A stretch of 64,000 nucleotides of DNA from Dipteronia dyeriana (GCA_032871835.1 CM065302.1:248001-312000), one strand, 5' to 3'; shown: positions 33,129-45,600, numbered from the stretch's first letter. The notes: generated by a model from the sequence alone, not told the origin. Numbers and translations: made by a program.

Positions 33129-33647
33129 ATCATATATTTTTTCGTTAATGCTTGATGAATAATATATTATCATAAATTTTCAGCATACCACATGAGAAAA
33201 CTTGACCTGATTATTGATTAATTTTTGTTGGAGATGTCAAAGAAATAATTCTAGAGAAATACCCCATAATTGTTTTTCATCACCAATGCATTCAATATCT
33301 TAGACCAGTAAGTTAAATCATTAAATTTTTGTTGCGTTACATTTTATAGTTTCCACGCATCATGGGATGCAATCTAGTAATTTATAAAAATTGACCCTCA
33401 CCGCACCACTGTGAGAGACCTTTGGACTTGAATGTTATTTATTCATTTATGTTTCTATATCAATATAATCTCCTATAATAGAACTATTAATTAGTTTCTT
33501 CTTTAAATTAACCATTGATTAATTATTTTGTCTATTATTATTATTAGAAGCCTTGATCATTAATTAGCTTTTATTAATTCATTTAAATTATGTTTTAATT
33601 AAACAATCTTTTGTGTTGCCCATTGAGTGTGAGTGGTGTGAGAAGGA
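33129..33647. other. AT-rich flank right of the Gypsy element
   Basis: No gene seen. The piece 'agaagccttgatcattaatt' near 33546 echoes 'agaaggcttgaccattaatt' near 20480 on the other side of the insertion. Confidence 0.4.
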
Positions 33648-34035
33648 AGAGTATCTCCAATACAAAAATGTTTTGTATATGAATAATTGTTTACATGGCA
33701 ACAATGCCAAGAGACTTGTTTCATATATGGTATAAATATGGACTTGATAGACGATTAACTTAAAATTTGGTCTCTAATGTTTCCATTTAAAATGCATTTT
33801 GTTTTAATGACATGTCCAATTTTATTTCCTATTTTATTTTATTTTCTTTTTTATTTTATTTTCTTACCAAAACAGATGAAAAATTAATATCAATTTTAAA
33901 TGTTTGCTGAGTGTATCTAAAAAAGGTTGTGCAACAGGTCGTCTGAAAGTTGACGTTCATGTTGACAATGTATAAATGTTTTTTTAATCATATCAGCTTG
34001 AGGTTAAATATACACAGTTGCATTGGAGATACTCT
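33648..34035. mobile_element. 388-bp MITE with perfect 14-bp TIRs
   Basis: AGAGTATCTCCAAT (33648-33661) and ATTGGAGATACTCT (34022-34035) are exact reverse complements. The interior is non-coding. A convincing target duplication is not seen. The 'ATCTCCAAT' end is shared with the neighbouring elements at 34.4-35.3 kb. Confidence 0.8.
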
Positions 34036-34411
34036 AAATGTGTGTTTATGTGAATAAAAAAGGTCTAGATTATTATTTTTTTTTTTTAAATTCATTTTAA
34101 TTATGCTTTAATAAAACCATTTTTTGTTTTGCCAAGAGAGAGATAAAGTGGTGAAGAGTTTTTGGTATTCAATACAACACATTAATAATTAAAAAGGTTG
34201 CTGTGAAGAGTTTTTGGTATTCTTCTTCTTAAACTAATTTATTATATAATTAAATTAATAATTATTTAAAATTCATTTGGTATTCCTGCAAAAATTCAAT
34301 ACAACACATTCCAATTTTGTGTAAAAGGTTGCATTTATTAAAAATGAAACGGTCGGCTGCTGAATTATAATTTTGATTTCAGAAGGTGATCGTTCTGTCT
34401 TCAATGAACTT

Positions 34412-35275
34412 AAATCATCTCCAATGCATATGATAATATTTCCAGTGCATATGATAATATCAATACTAAATTTGGTATAAAAAATAATAAACTACTATAT
34501 TTGACACATCATTTTAGTATTGTATTTCAATATATAATTTAATTTGAAATGTTATTTTTATTTTTTTATTATTTAAAATTATAAAAATCAATAAATATAA
34601 TTAATGCATTCAATTTATATAATAGTTTTATTGTTTAAAATTGTAAAAGTTAGCAATTAATACATTCAATATAATTAAACGATGATATTTTTTGTAATTT
34701 AAAAGTAATATTTATTGTTGTGCCAAATTTGACATATGTTATTCTTTGTGTTAAATTGGAGGATTTTTTTTTTTTTTTTACTTTATGCTAAATTATAGAA
34801 TTAGCACATCCAAATAGCACTGCATTGGAGGTATAAAAAAGTGTAAAATCCTATATTTGATATAACAATTTAGCATTGTGCTCCAATGCACAACACAGTT
34901 GTATTTAACATGCAATTTTAATTATTTTATTAATTAAAATTATTAAAGTCAACACTTACCATTAATACATTTATTAAAATGCTGATGAATAATTGGTTGA
35001 AATAGATTTTAATTGAAACATCATTAATGTACATTAAATTTAAATTATTTTAAATATTTAAAAATTAGATATAATGTTATTTTTGTAATTAAAAAAGTAA
35101 CATTTATTGTTGTGTCAAATTTGACATATGCTATATTGTGTGCCAAATTTAGTACACAATATAGGATATACCAAATTTGACACAGTATTTGGCACTGCAT
35201 TTGAGGAAGGTTTTTGCATTCTATACTATATTTCAGCATTAGCATACTGATTTGACACAACATTGGAGATGCTCT
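34412..35275. mobile_element. MITE-like element(s) with CATCTCCAATG ends
   Basis: The left end ATCATCTCCAATG (34414-34426) is inverted at the right as CATTGGAGATGCTC (35261-35274). Internal motifs 'ccaaatttgacatatg' and 'gtaatatttattgttgtg' occur at about 34710 and again at about 35100, so two related units may be joined or nested. No coding frame. Confidence 0.55.
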
Positions 35276-35745
35276 TATGTGTCAATTCTAAAATTTAGCA
35301 TAGAGTGTAAATACCTTCCTCCAACACAGTATCAAATACTGTGGTAAATTTGGCATACGCTAAACTTTATACCATATTTGATACACAATATAACATATGG
35401 TAAATTTAGTACAGTAATAAATGTTTCTTTTTTAATTATAAAAATATCATTATATATATATATATTTTAAATATTTAAAATAATTTAAACTTAATGTATA
35501 TTAATGATATTTCAATCCAAATCTATTTCATCCAATTAATCTTTAACAATTTAATGAATAAATTAATGGTAAATGTTAACTTTTATAATTTTAATTAATA
35601 AAATAATAAAAATAGAATATTAAATACAACTGTGTATTGGAGTATAATATTAAATTGTTGTATCAAATATAATATTTTATACTTTTTTGTACCAAGTTTG
35701 ACATTAACAATAACACATGTATCGAAAATAGTCTTATATACAATA
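34835..35745. repeat. Large imperfect inverted repeat, arms about 400-450 bp
   Basis: Arm 1 (about 34835-35240) and arm 2 (about 35280-35745) are reverse complements over most of their length. For example 'ttaaattattttaaatattt' (35037-35060) pairs with 'aaatatttaaaataatttaa' (35467-35490), and 'tacaactgtgta' near 35625 pairs with 'cacagttgtat' near 34905. The centre is near 35260. Transcription through it would give a long hairpin RNA. Confidence 0.75.
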
Positions 35746-35955
35746 TTGCACCACCCCTATATATTAGGGTACACACTTGAGATATTTCTTCACACCAATT
35801 TACATTTTATAATTCCACATACCGTGCATGCTTCTTTCATAAACAAACTCTATCAAAAACTGTATTTTTTATTCTTGAACATCCATGGCTTGCAACGTCA
35901 ACACCGGCCACCACTTAATCAATCACCGATAGGGATCGGAGTGGCGCTCATTAGG

Positions 35956-37009
35956 TGCTAGGTTTTGGCTTGTATTCTCAAGTGAACCCAATATTAACCA
36001 AACAAAGACTCAATTGATGTGGAACTTCCTAGAGACGTAGGATAACGTTTGGAAGTTGAAGATGGTGTTTGAGGGAAGTTTGAAGACAAAGAAGAACTGA
36101 AGAAACAAAGTCTGGTGGGTTCCTCGGCGTAGACCGCGGTGCAAACAAGTATCTAGACCGCGGCACAGGGAGTGGTCGACTCCAGTGGTTCTAACGCGGT
36201 GCGGACCGCGGCGGAGGTAATTGCATGGACCGTGGCACAGAGAGTGGTAGTTGACAGTGGCTTTTCACGGTATAGGAAGCGGGGTGCACACCGCTATATA
36301 GACTGCGGGAACAACGTATTTTACCCAAAGAGGAATGTAACGCGTGGAAATAGGAAAGTATTTTCTTCTGGAAGTTCTTGTGCTAATCGGAAAAGGAAAG
36401 AGTTTGTCTTCATGAAGAATAGGAAAGTCTTGTAACAAGAAGACTTGTCATAAATAGGAAATAGTATTTATGTAGAACAAGTAAGTCTTGTGCGTTTAGG
36501 AGTAGGATTTCCTCTTATGTTAAACTCCCTGTAATTAGTATAAATATACCTTGTATCTAGGTTATTTTATGTGGAGAAAAAAGAACACCATGTAACATCA
36601 AAGAGTAGTAGAGAGATCCAGGTGAGAGACTCGTGGGAATATCCGGGGAGGGATTTAAGGGAATATCAGTGAATCAAGTAATAGATCAGTGGGTGATATT
36701 CAGGGGAAACCTAGGTGATATTGAGGGTTCTTGATGGGGATCTTGTGAGCGTGGTTTGGGGTTTGGGTGTGAGAGAAAATCCTAGAATATATGGTTGTAA
36801 CAATTTATCATATAGTGAAATTTTCTCTATCGTCCTGACGGCCCGTGGTTTTTTACCCGATTTGGGTTTTCCACGTAAATCTTGTGTTGTGATTGGTTTA
36901 TTTTCTCTCGTCTATTTTTCTGCTATTGACTTTATTAATTGCTATGAGTTATGGACATATATTAGGCACGACGATTCTGCATTCATCGGTTCCGAGAAAT
37001 AATTCAACA
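35956..37009 (+). repeat. 5' LTR of the non-autonomous element
   Basis: Starts TGCTAGGTTTTGG, ends AATTCAACA. A TATA-like 'tataaata' lies near 36539. It contains GC-rich 'gaccgcgg' motifs (36130-36230), several of them mutated in one or the other LTR. Confidence 0.92.
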
Positions 37010-37011
37010 AT

Positions 37012-37024
37012 TGGTATCAGAGCC
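37012..37024 (+). other. Primer binding site of the non-autonomous element
   Basis: TGGTATCAGAGCC two bases after the left LTR, complementary to initiator methionine tRNA. Confidence 0.9.
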
Positions 37025-37772
37025 TTGGTTCGACGATGACATTTTTACAAGTCTTTAAGGGAGATCGTATGGTGGACTTAGTGGTAATCGGGATGACGAT
37101 GATAATGGTTGCCTAGTATGGTTTAGCAAAGGAGATACGTCTTGAAAGCGGTTTCGAACTCGGTGGGTTTGATGAAACGAAAATAGAGATTTAGGAGATT
37201 TTTTTTTTTGGCTCGTGGTGGCAGGTACAAGTCATGGAGATCCAATCTGGGTTACACAAGGCGTTTATTGAATAAAAAAAAATTGAACGCTCGAAGTTTC
37301 TGGTGATGGTGTGGGGCTTATCCGGCAAAGCACCCCCCATTCTAGTAGCAAGTCTTTCACCAGGTATGTGATGCAAGGACGGAAGGTCTTTCACAGGGTT
37401 GGGTGATGTAAGGACAGGTTTATCCTTTTGGCAGTTTTCCCCACTGACCATGGAAAAGGATATGTTGTTGCTAGTGGTCCATAATTGTGCACAAAGCATT
37501 GGTCAGAAAGTGATGCAAGGTGTATGGTGGACAAGGATGTCTATGGCTGACAAACTCCCTGGTAATCTGAAGTGAGGAGTTGCACCACAATTTCAGCAAG
37601 TAATTTTCGACATAGTGCCGGAACAACAAACACAAAGCAAAAGGAAGAAAAAAAAAATCTTAGGATGGTTCGTTCCTAAGTGGTTATACCTTGTGATGGG
37701 TATGTTGATTCTTGGTGATGAGAATCGTGGATGTGGACAAAGGTCTTGAGAATTCAAGTCAAAGGGGAAAAT

Positions 37773-38826
37773 TGTTAGGTTTTGGCTCATATTCTCAAGT
37801 GAACCCAATGTTAACCAAACAAAGACTCAATTGATGTGGAACTTCCTAAAGACGTGAGATAACGTTTGGAAGTTGAAGATGGTGTTTGAGGGAAGTTTGA
37901 GGACAAAGAAGAACAGAAGAAACGAAGTCTGATGGGTTCCGCGGTGTAGACCGCTGTGCAGACAAGTACCTAGACCGCGGCACAAGGAGCGGTCTACTCC
38001 AATGGTTCTAACGCAGCGCGGACCGGGGCGGAGGTAATGGCATGGACCACGGCACAGAGAACGGTAGTTGTCAGTGGCTTTTCGCGGTATAGGAAGCGGG
38101 GTGCACACCGAGACCTAGACCGTGGGAACAACGTATTTTACCCAAAGAGGAATGTTACGCGTTGAAATAGGAAAGTGTTTTCTTCTGGAAGTTCTTGTGC
38201 TAATCGGAAAAGGAAAGAGTTTGTCTTCATGAAGAATAGGAAAGTCCTGTAACAAAAAGACTTGTCAGAAATAGGAAATAGTATTTATGTAGAACAAGTA
38301 AGTCTTGTACGTTTAGGAGTAGGATTTCCTCTTATGTTAAACTCCATGTAATTAGTATAAATAAACCTTGTATCTAGGTTATTTTATGTGGAGAAAAAAG
38401 AATACCATGTAACATCAGAGAGTAGTAGAGAGATCCGGGTGAGAGACTCGTGGGAATATCCGGGAAGAGATCTAAGGGAATATCAGTGGATCAAGTAAGA
38501 GATCTGTGGGTGATATTTAAGGGAGACCTAGGGGATATTGAGGGTTCTTGATGGGGATCTTGTGAGTGTGGTTTGGGGTTTGGGTGTGAGAGAAAATCCT
38601 AGAATATATAGTTGTAACAATTTATCATATAGTGGAATTTTCTCTATCGTCCTGACGGCCCGTGGTTTTTTACCCGATTTGGGTTTTCCACTTAAATCTT
38701 GTGTTGTTATTGGTTTATTTTCTCTCATCTATTTTTCTGTTACTGACGTTTTTAATTGCTATGAGTTATGGGCATATATTAGGCACGACGATTCCGCATT
38801 CATCGGTTTCGAGAAATAATCCAACA
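37773..38826 (+). repeat. 3' LTR of the non-autonomous element
   Basis: Starts TGTTAGGTTTTGG, ends AATCCAACA. Same length as the 5' LTR and highly similar by eye, with scattered transitions, so the insertion is younger than the Tat element nearby. Confidence 0.92.
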
Positions 38827-39625
38827 TTAGGATGGGAGAGGGTCCCCCCACCCCTATCCCTCATTCCTAAAACCTCCCCTCACCTCCGTCCCCAAATCCC
38901 ATTTGGGTGAAGTGAGGATGGGAGTGTTTGGGGAGAGGTTTCTCTGCCCCCACCCCCGTCTCCCATTTTTCCCATTTTTAATTTCAATATTTTTTAATTT
39001 GAAATATGAAATTTTGAATTCGAGATTCGAATTTCAAATTGTTCGATTCACAATATTTCGATATCCAATTCAATAAATAATCTAAAATATATAATTGATT
39101 TAATTTAATCAAAAATAAATACAAATAATTATAGTAATATAGTTTTACACATAAATAAATATGGAGAAATGGATAGAAAGTAAATGAATAATAGAGTTAA
39201 AGTTATTAATTTTTAAGAAAATAAAATTAAAAACATATAAATATATATGGGGGGAAAGGGAAAAATAAGACTCCATCCCAGCTCATATTAAAAGAAATGG
39301 GGAAATGGGGTAATAGGATCAGGGTAGGTTCCCCCCACCCCCACCCCCACCCCCACCCCCACCCCCATTTGGGGACAAATTTTATTTCCAGATGGGAGTA
39401 GAGCCCGTGGGAGAATTGCCCATCCCTAGTCACCGGTAATGCTGTAATTATGGAGCAGCCCGGTGCCTGCTGGACCAGGCTCGACTTGTTTTTGAAAACG
39501 GATGCACGGTACAGCACGCCGGCCTGCCTTAGAAGGGCCATGCCTACGGGCCGTTTTAGGCCGTCCGGCGGGCCTGGTTCATAATCAATTTTAAATTCGG
39601 CTTTTTCAAATTAAGTTTGTTTGGA

Positions 39626-39652
39626 TTTAGGGTTTAGGGTTTAGGGTTTAGG
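39626..39652 (+). repeat. Interstitial telomere-type TTTAGGG run
   Basis: Three perfect TTTAGGG units and a fourth lacking its last G, inside the hAT 3' subterminal region. Confidence 0.85.
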
Positions 39653-39964
39653 ATTTCAGTTCCAAAAATGACTAAAGAAAATGAACAATTATTTATTTAT
39701 TTAATTATTTTTCACTTATGGAATTCAATATTACATATTTACATGATTGCCTCATTAAAAACCTTACCAAGAAAAACCAGTGGGATAAAAACTTGGTAAG
39801 GGAAAAAGAGTGCAATCGTATTACAACTTACAAGTAAATACTAAATACATATGTAAAAGTATAACCTAGTTCTGGCCCAGGCCACTACCTACAAGTTTAT
39901 CAATATATAGATTGTGAAATTTAGAATAAGCTCTTTATCTAAAGTTTGATTTTGCAACCTTTTT

Positions 39965-41909
39965 TTAGCATGCTCCCAATCCCCGAAGGCATGTTAATAC
40001 CTCCACCATCTCTGGAGACAAACATCTTCTTCTTGGTTCAATTTTGCATCCACTGGTGCTGAAAGCTTGTTCTGAAGACACCGTTAACACGGGAATAACC
40101 AGTACGTCACGTGCTAAGTGTGACAGAACTAGATACCTATACGTATAGGTCTTCCACCATAACAACTAATCAAACTCTTCCTTATCTTCAACAGCATCGA
40201 ACTGTGCTTCAAAGTACCTAATTAGTTCGGTACAAGAAGATAGGTCAGATCTTTACCCTGAAGAAGTACTTGCTGATTTGACTTTTTTTCACCGTTTCAG
40301 ATGGCTCCAACTTGTTTGCTTTGACTCTGTCTCCGGTTGTGTTGATTGGAGGGGGGAGGGGTGTCAATGTTGCCAAACATGTATTCATAAATATAAAAAA
40401 TCTCGAACAGCTTGGTTCGAATGTCAGTAATTTGTTCTGAATAATCTATTGATAAATTAGTACTAATAAACTCAAGCAAAACTTCCAAACCAGATAATTT
40501 AACCCTAGGATCTACTATAACACTTAAGGCATAAAATCGAGGAATGTTAGCCCAATATTTTTTCAACTTTGTCTCTATGGCAACAACTGCAGCGCCTAGA
40601 TGTTCATCTTCTCTAAAACTGTTTTAACACTTTAGACATTTCATCTATCCGATGGATTACCTAGGAAGATGTGAGGTAATAGACCCCGGAAAGAGTTACA
40701 CTGGCATTGTAAAAAATATTTAAAAATTGAACAAAAACCCTTGTGGTAAGTGTTTTTGCTTCAGGACGACCTGTTTCGGCTAATTTCATGTTATAAAAAC
40801 ATGTAATGGTTGTATCATATTCCAAACAATTTTTCAACATTAAATAAGTAGAGTTCCACCTTACCGGCATATCAGTTTGGAATCGTCGGGGTTTGAGACC
40901 GTTTAATTTACGGTGTCTCTTGAATTCACTGAATCTGGGATTAGAACTGCATATCCAAGAAATGACATCTCTGATGCGATCTATTTGGTCGCTTACCTGC
41001 TTTAAACCAATCTGTACAACTAAATTTGAATATGACATGCACACAGTTGATAGAAGAAATAATCTTCATCTTGCGGGATATTTCTTACAACAAACAATGC
41101 AATAGAGCTAGTATTTGCATATGCATTATCTAATGTGATAGAAAGGATGCGATACGTGATTTCATAAGTTTCTAAAATATAAATAATGACATTAAAAATA
41201 TTTTCTACGGTATGTGCAAAATCCATAGGACGAAAACCAAGAATTCTTTTTGTTATCCTCCATTCAGAATTTAAATAGTGTCATGTGACATATAAATTGT
41301 TTAGAACATGCATTCCATCATAAGTTAATGCAACAAAGACACTTAGATGTTGTATATCAGCAATCAAAGTCATTAATTTGAGTTTCAAACAATCTTATCA
41401 AATCATTTCTAGTGGTGGTTCTAGAAACAGGTTCAAATTGAGGGTTGTATACAGATGTGATTAATTCTTTAAAAAATGGACTGTCACCAACACTGATCGG
41501 TTGATCAGTTTATGCAATGTATCATGCCAAGCACTCTCTAGCATGCATGGAGTCGAACTGTCATGTTGTAACGGACCCGTCTGGGTGCCGTTGTAGAGTC
41601 TATCTGTCCATGTGCAGGCATACATTTGTGCATATGCCTTCTCAAATGTTCAATTCCCCTTCTACTTGTAGCATAATCCTTATGACAAAACTTACATTTA
41701 GCTCTGAGCCTAAACGTCTCATCTGGGAGTGTCATTTGGACTATGTTGAAACACTGTCACACATCTGATGTTAATTTTCTAGGACGTAATGTTGGTGTAA
41801 CGGCGGAACCTTAAGGTTCCAATTAAGTATGGGTCGGCTCCAAAATATCAAATTCATCGTTGAGCATGTTCAAACTGTCCGGAAAATAAGGCTACTGGTT
41901 ATGATCCAT
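39965..41909 (-). pseudogene. hAT transposase (copy 2), all domains present but frames broken
   Basis: Start at the ATG corresponding to that of copy 1 (M-D-H-N-Q, then a stop). A BED zinc finger follows: 'CKFCHKDYATSRRGIEHLR' then 'RHMHKC' (about 41700-41620). The RNase H-like core is spread over several frames: 'FAHTVENIFNVII' and 'YRILSITLDNAYANTSSI' (41220-41110), 'VSDQIDRIRDVISWICSS', 'FQTDMPVRWNSTYLMLKN' (40890-40840). The DUF4413-like part is 'MKKYWANIPRFYALSVIVDP' (40566-40500). The C-terminal dimerisation domain is 'VLVIPVLTVSSEQAFSTSG' and 'RRCLSPEMVEVLTCL' (40110-39980). The intron acceptor before the start has lost its AG. Multiple stops and shifts exclude a product, but this copy shows the family's full domain order, which copy 1 lacks. 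Confidence 0.9.
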
Positions 41910-41989
41910 TTCCGGAAGTAAAAATATGAACACTATAGTCATTAATAGTCATATTAAAAATCAATATTTAGTAACAAAATAATTTTAAA

Positions 41990-42700
41990 TTAATTACTAC
42001 CCTTAAAAATCTTAATTTACTAACAATAATTAATAAAAATAATACAACACTTAAAAATATTATTTTACTTCAAAAAAATAATTAAATAAACAACTACACT
42101 AAAAATTCATAATTTACTAACAAAAAATATTAAATTCACTACTACAAATTAAATTGATAAATTTACTAACAACAAATATTAAATTAAATACTACACTTAA
42201 AAATCTTAATTTACTAATAAAACATATTAAAATTAACCACTACACTTAAAATTCATAATATACTCACATAAAATATTAAAATAAACAATTACACTAAAAA
42301 TTAGTAATTTACTAACAAAAAATATTAAATTCACTACTGCAAATTAAATTGATAAATTTACTAACAATAAATATTAAATTAAAAACTATGCTTAAAAATC
42401 TTAATTTACTAATAAAACTTATTAAAATTAACCACTACACTTAAAATTCATAATATACTCACACAAAATATTAAAATAAACAACTACACTAAAACTTCAT
42501 AATTTACTAACAAAAAATATTAAACTTAACTATTACACTTAACATTCATAATTTACTTATTAAAAAAATTAAATTCAATAATACAAATTAAATTTCTAAA
42601 TTTACTAATAACAAATATTAAAATTAATACTAAACTTAAAAATCTTAATATACTAAATAATAATATTAACATTAATGCACAAAAATTGATAAACTAACTA
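41990..42700. repeat. Intron tandem repeat of hAT copy 2
   Basis: Phrases such as 'actactacaaattaaattg' (42138) and 'actactgcaaattaaattg' (42333) recur with a step of about 195 bp, in the opposite orientation to the array at 7560-8110. Three to four units are readable. Confidence 0.75.
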
Positions 42701-42799
42701 ACTAAATAAAAATGTTTTCATTTAATAACTAAAATCTAAACATAAAAGTATAAATTTACTATAAAAAATGTTTCAATAAAAGTAATAAGAAAATTATAA

Positions 42800-43870
42800 T
42801 AAGTTTAAAAGGCAAGCCACATTTTTTCTTTTTTTGCCAACAAGCAATCAATTCATATTAATTAGTTTTATTTTAAGTATTGTTAATTATAGTAGTTGTA
42901 ATATTTTTAAAAAACGTATTATTATTTAGTTATCTATATAATATATATTATAAAATATGGGTAGTGTTAACTTATGTCCTAACAACCACTTTATTGCCAT
43001 AAATAGAAAATAGTCACTGCATTTACTATAATAAGATAATAAATATATTGATATGTGTTTTTATTTCTCTTTATAGAAATAAATTAGTCGTTAACATGTG
43101 TCCTTAGGACACATGTTAAACACTACACAGTATAATATTTGGTAAGTTATTAATTGTAATATTTTTTTAATGATATTTTTTTTTTAAATTAAAAATCCAT
43201 AGATAACCAAGAGACAATTACATAATTATTTGGGATAGTGAATAAATTATTTTGACCAATCTCATTTTTAATTATTAAGTATTATGTTTTTTGAATTATT
43301 ATATTATTTGGTAAGTTTAAAAGCCAAGACATAATTTTTTTTTTGCTAACAAGTCATAAATTCGTATTAATTAGTTTTTTTTTAAGTATTATTAATTACA
43401 GTATTGTAATATGTCAACAAAAAATTATTGTTAATTAGTTATTTATATAATATATATTATAATATTTGGGAAGTTATAAATTGTAATAATTTTTAATAAT
43501 ATAATTGTTTTTCCTAAATAAAAAATCTAAATAAAGAGACAATCACGTAATTAATGGGATAATGAATAGATTATCTTAACCAATATCATAATTAATTTTT
43601 AATTATTAAGTATTTTTTTTGAAGTATTACATTATTTGGTAAGTTTAAAGGATACATCATAATTTTTTTTCAACAATCCATAAATTCGTATTAATTAGTT
43701 TTTTTAAGTATTGCTCATTAGTTGTAATATTTTTTTTAAAAAAGTATTGTTAATTAGTTATATGTATAATATATATTATAATATTTGATAATTTTTTTTT
43801 TTTTGCTTAATTAAGAGAATTGATTCATTATCTCATTAGCTATGAATTTGACTCTTAATTTTTATTTATT
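42800..43870. repeat. AT-rich repeat family, three tandem-like copies
   Basis: The string 'gtattaattagttttttt...aagtatt' occurs near 42853, 43371 and 43688. Each is preceded by 'atttggtaagtttaaa' or similar and followed by 'tataatatatattataatat'. Similar sequence lies at 16200-16400 and 20320-20460. No coding frame and no clear ends. Confidence 0.6.
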
Positions 43871-45600
43871 ATCCTATTAATTAATTAAAAATAATAAAAC
43901 TAATGAGAATTAGTTTATTTATAAAGATCATAATGCATATCTGCAATTACATTTGAGTTTCTGAACAATGGTGTAGTGGTGTATATTAAAATTACCGATT
44001 ATGAAACAAAATGATATTTATCTATGATAATAGTGGCCATAATAAAAAGTTACACCAATATTATTTTTGATTTAGATGTATTTTTATATTATTTTAATTA
44101 TAATATTTCTTTTCATTAAAAAGAAAAACTCTATATTTTCAATTGATATTTTTACATATGCATACCGTACAACAGAAATTGACCAACGTGAAGACCGGAT
44201 AGACCCGTGCCCTACCTTAATTTTTTTTTAAAATGATTATGTATTTATTGCATATATATACATGCTTATTAAAAACTATTAATAATTGAATGCTTTTATT
44301 GTGGCCGGTAGTGGATCTTCCTTTTAGATAAAGGGTGATTGGTTCAAGTCCCGTTTGGTATCTCTTTAATACAATTCTACCTTCTAATTTTTAATGTGCC
44401 TTTTTTAATCCAATTTTATCTTCTAATTGTTTATGTTTTATTTATTTTACCATATTTTCTGATTTATTTTCTCTATTTTGTTGTTGTCAATTTCTTTATT
44501 ACCATTAATTTGTGTTTATTTAATTCAATGTTATTTTATAATAAATTATATATTATTATTTATTATTTTTATTAGTTTTAATTTGATATACTTAACACAT
44601 CAAATCAATAAACCCTAAAATTTCATAATTTATTTTATTTGATTAAAATAGCCAATCTATTACTATGATTCATTTTATTTTATCGATAGTAATTTTCTTT
44701 ATTTTATAGTTTTAATTTATTTAGAATGATAAATAAAAAATTTATCAAAAATTTGAAGAATAAAAAGAATAAAAAAAATAAAAAAACTTGTCTAGTAATA
44801 GTTATTAATAAATTAAAATTGAATTCTTTATAAATGCAAAACAAAATTTCTTATTATAAAATTAGATTATAATTTATTCCTTTAATTTTTTTCATTGTTT
44901 ATGTTTCTTTTCTTGTATTATTTATGTTTTAAATATTTTTTTCTTGTTTTTATTTCGTTTTTAATGTAAGATTATTTAATTCATCTGAGTAAGTGTTTTA
45001 TTTATTTTATTTTATCTAAAAAATCTATTTTACTATGATCTTAATTTTTTAGTATTTTTTCATATAATTGTGATATTAATTTATTCAAGTGCTCTACCTG
45101 ATTAAATTTCTTCAGTCCGCCATTGCCGTGCAAGCTGCTATATATATATATTGTCGTATGTGAATTTTACCAGACGTACACGTCATTAACAGAGAGGGTA
45201 AAATTGTCAGGTGGATGTCCAAATAGGCACTCAAGAAACATCTTACAAGGCATCATCAAATAGAAGAGAAAACCCGAGTAAGCAGATATTGAATGAAACC
45301 TACTCGAAATCAGTTAATGACACTCGGGACTGGTTAAATGACGCTTCCACTCTGGCTCAAACGATGTTACTTAGGCCCCGCTGGTATTATCCTTGCTTGA
45401 GATAAATATGAAAAAAAACCGAATAAGAAGCTTAGTGCTTAGTTCACATGGATTAGGTAAAATATCCATATCAGGAAATAATCCCAAAGAGAACAGAATA
45501 CTGAACTGGAAGGGTTCCCAATCAGGCAACAACTTTATTTCTTTAAAAGACTACGTTCTTATATAAGGAAACAAGTCCAAATTAGACTGCACTACTAGAA
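43870..45600. other. AT-rich intergenic DNA with a tRNA-like motif
   Basis: At 44338-44350 'gattggttcaagtcccg' resembles a tRNA T-arm/B-box, and 'ggccggtagtgg' about 35 bases upstream resembles an A-box. It could be a degraded SINE or tRNA fragment. A 64-codon open stretch at 45211-45405 matches nothing I recognise. The rest shows no features. Confidence 0.3.

Larger units (their letters stand above)
35956..38826 (+). mobile_element. Non-autonomous LTR retrotransposon, 2871 bp, complete structure
   Basis: Two LTRs of exactly 1054 bp (35956-37009 and 37773-38826) with TG...CA ends. A perfect target duplication TTAGG lies at 35951-35955 and 38827-38831. A Met-tRNA-type PBS follows the left LTR and a purine tract 'aaaggggaaaat' (37761-37772) precedes the right LTR. 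The 763-bp interior has no RT, integrase or protease. A frame after the PBS has faint gag-like character but contains stops. It must depend on proteins of another element. The PBS suggests a Copia-type partner. Confidence 0.93.
35932..39428. mobile_element. G-rich hAT-type MITE split by an LTR element
   Basis: Left end TAGGGATCGG (35932), right end ...GCCCATCCCTA (39428). The 8-bp flanks ATCACCGA (35924-35931) and GTCACCGG (39429-39436) agree at 6 of 8 positions, as expected of an old hAT target duplication. Removing the inserted LTR element (35956-38826 plus one TTAGG) leaves about 620 bp with 'gggtcccccc' and 'ccacccccac' tracts, like the MITE at 16431. The (CCCCCA)n run at 39330-39366 belongs to it. 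Confidence 0.7.
39437..42800 (-). mobile_element. hAT DNA transposon, copy 2 (3' end present, 5' end missing)
   Basis: The terminus read inward is TAATGCTGTAATTATGGA (39437-39454), like the left end of copy 1. A GC-rich subterminal zone with 'gcccgg', 'ggcctg' and 'gggccg' motifs follows to about 39580. The transposase runs leftward from 41909 and its intron lies at about 41915-42790. Near 42800 the sequence changes to an unrelated AT-rich repeat, so promoter and 5' TIR are lost. Confidence 0.85.

Noticed and set aside
36715..37002. 95-codon frame duplicated at 38538-38819
   Set aside because: Lies in the two LTRs of the non-autonomous element; duplicates because the LTRs are copies, not because it is a gene.
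44300..44360. Possible tRNA gene
   Set aside because: B-box-like and A-box-like strings are present but no full cloverleaf with acceptor stem could be drawn; mentioned only as a weak SINE/tRNA-like motif.
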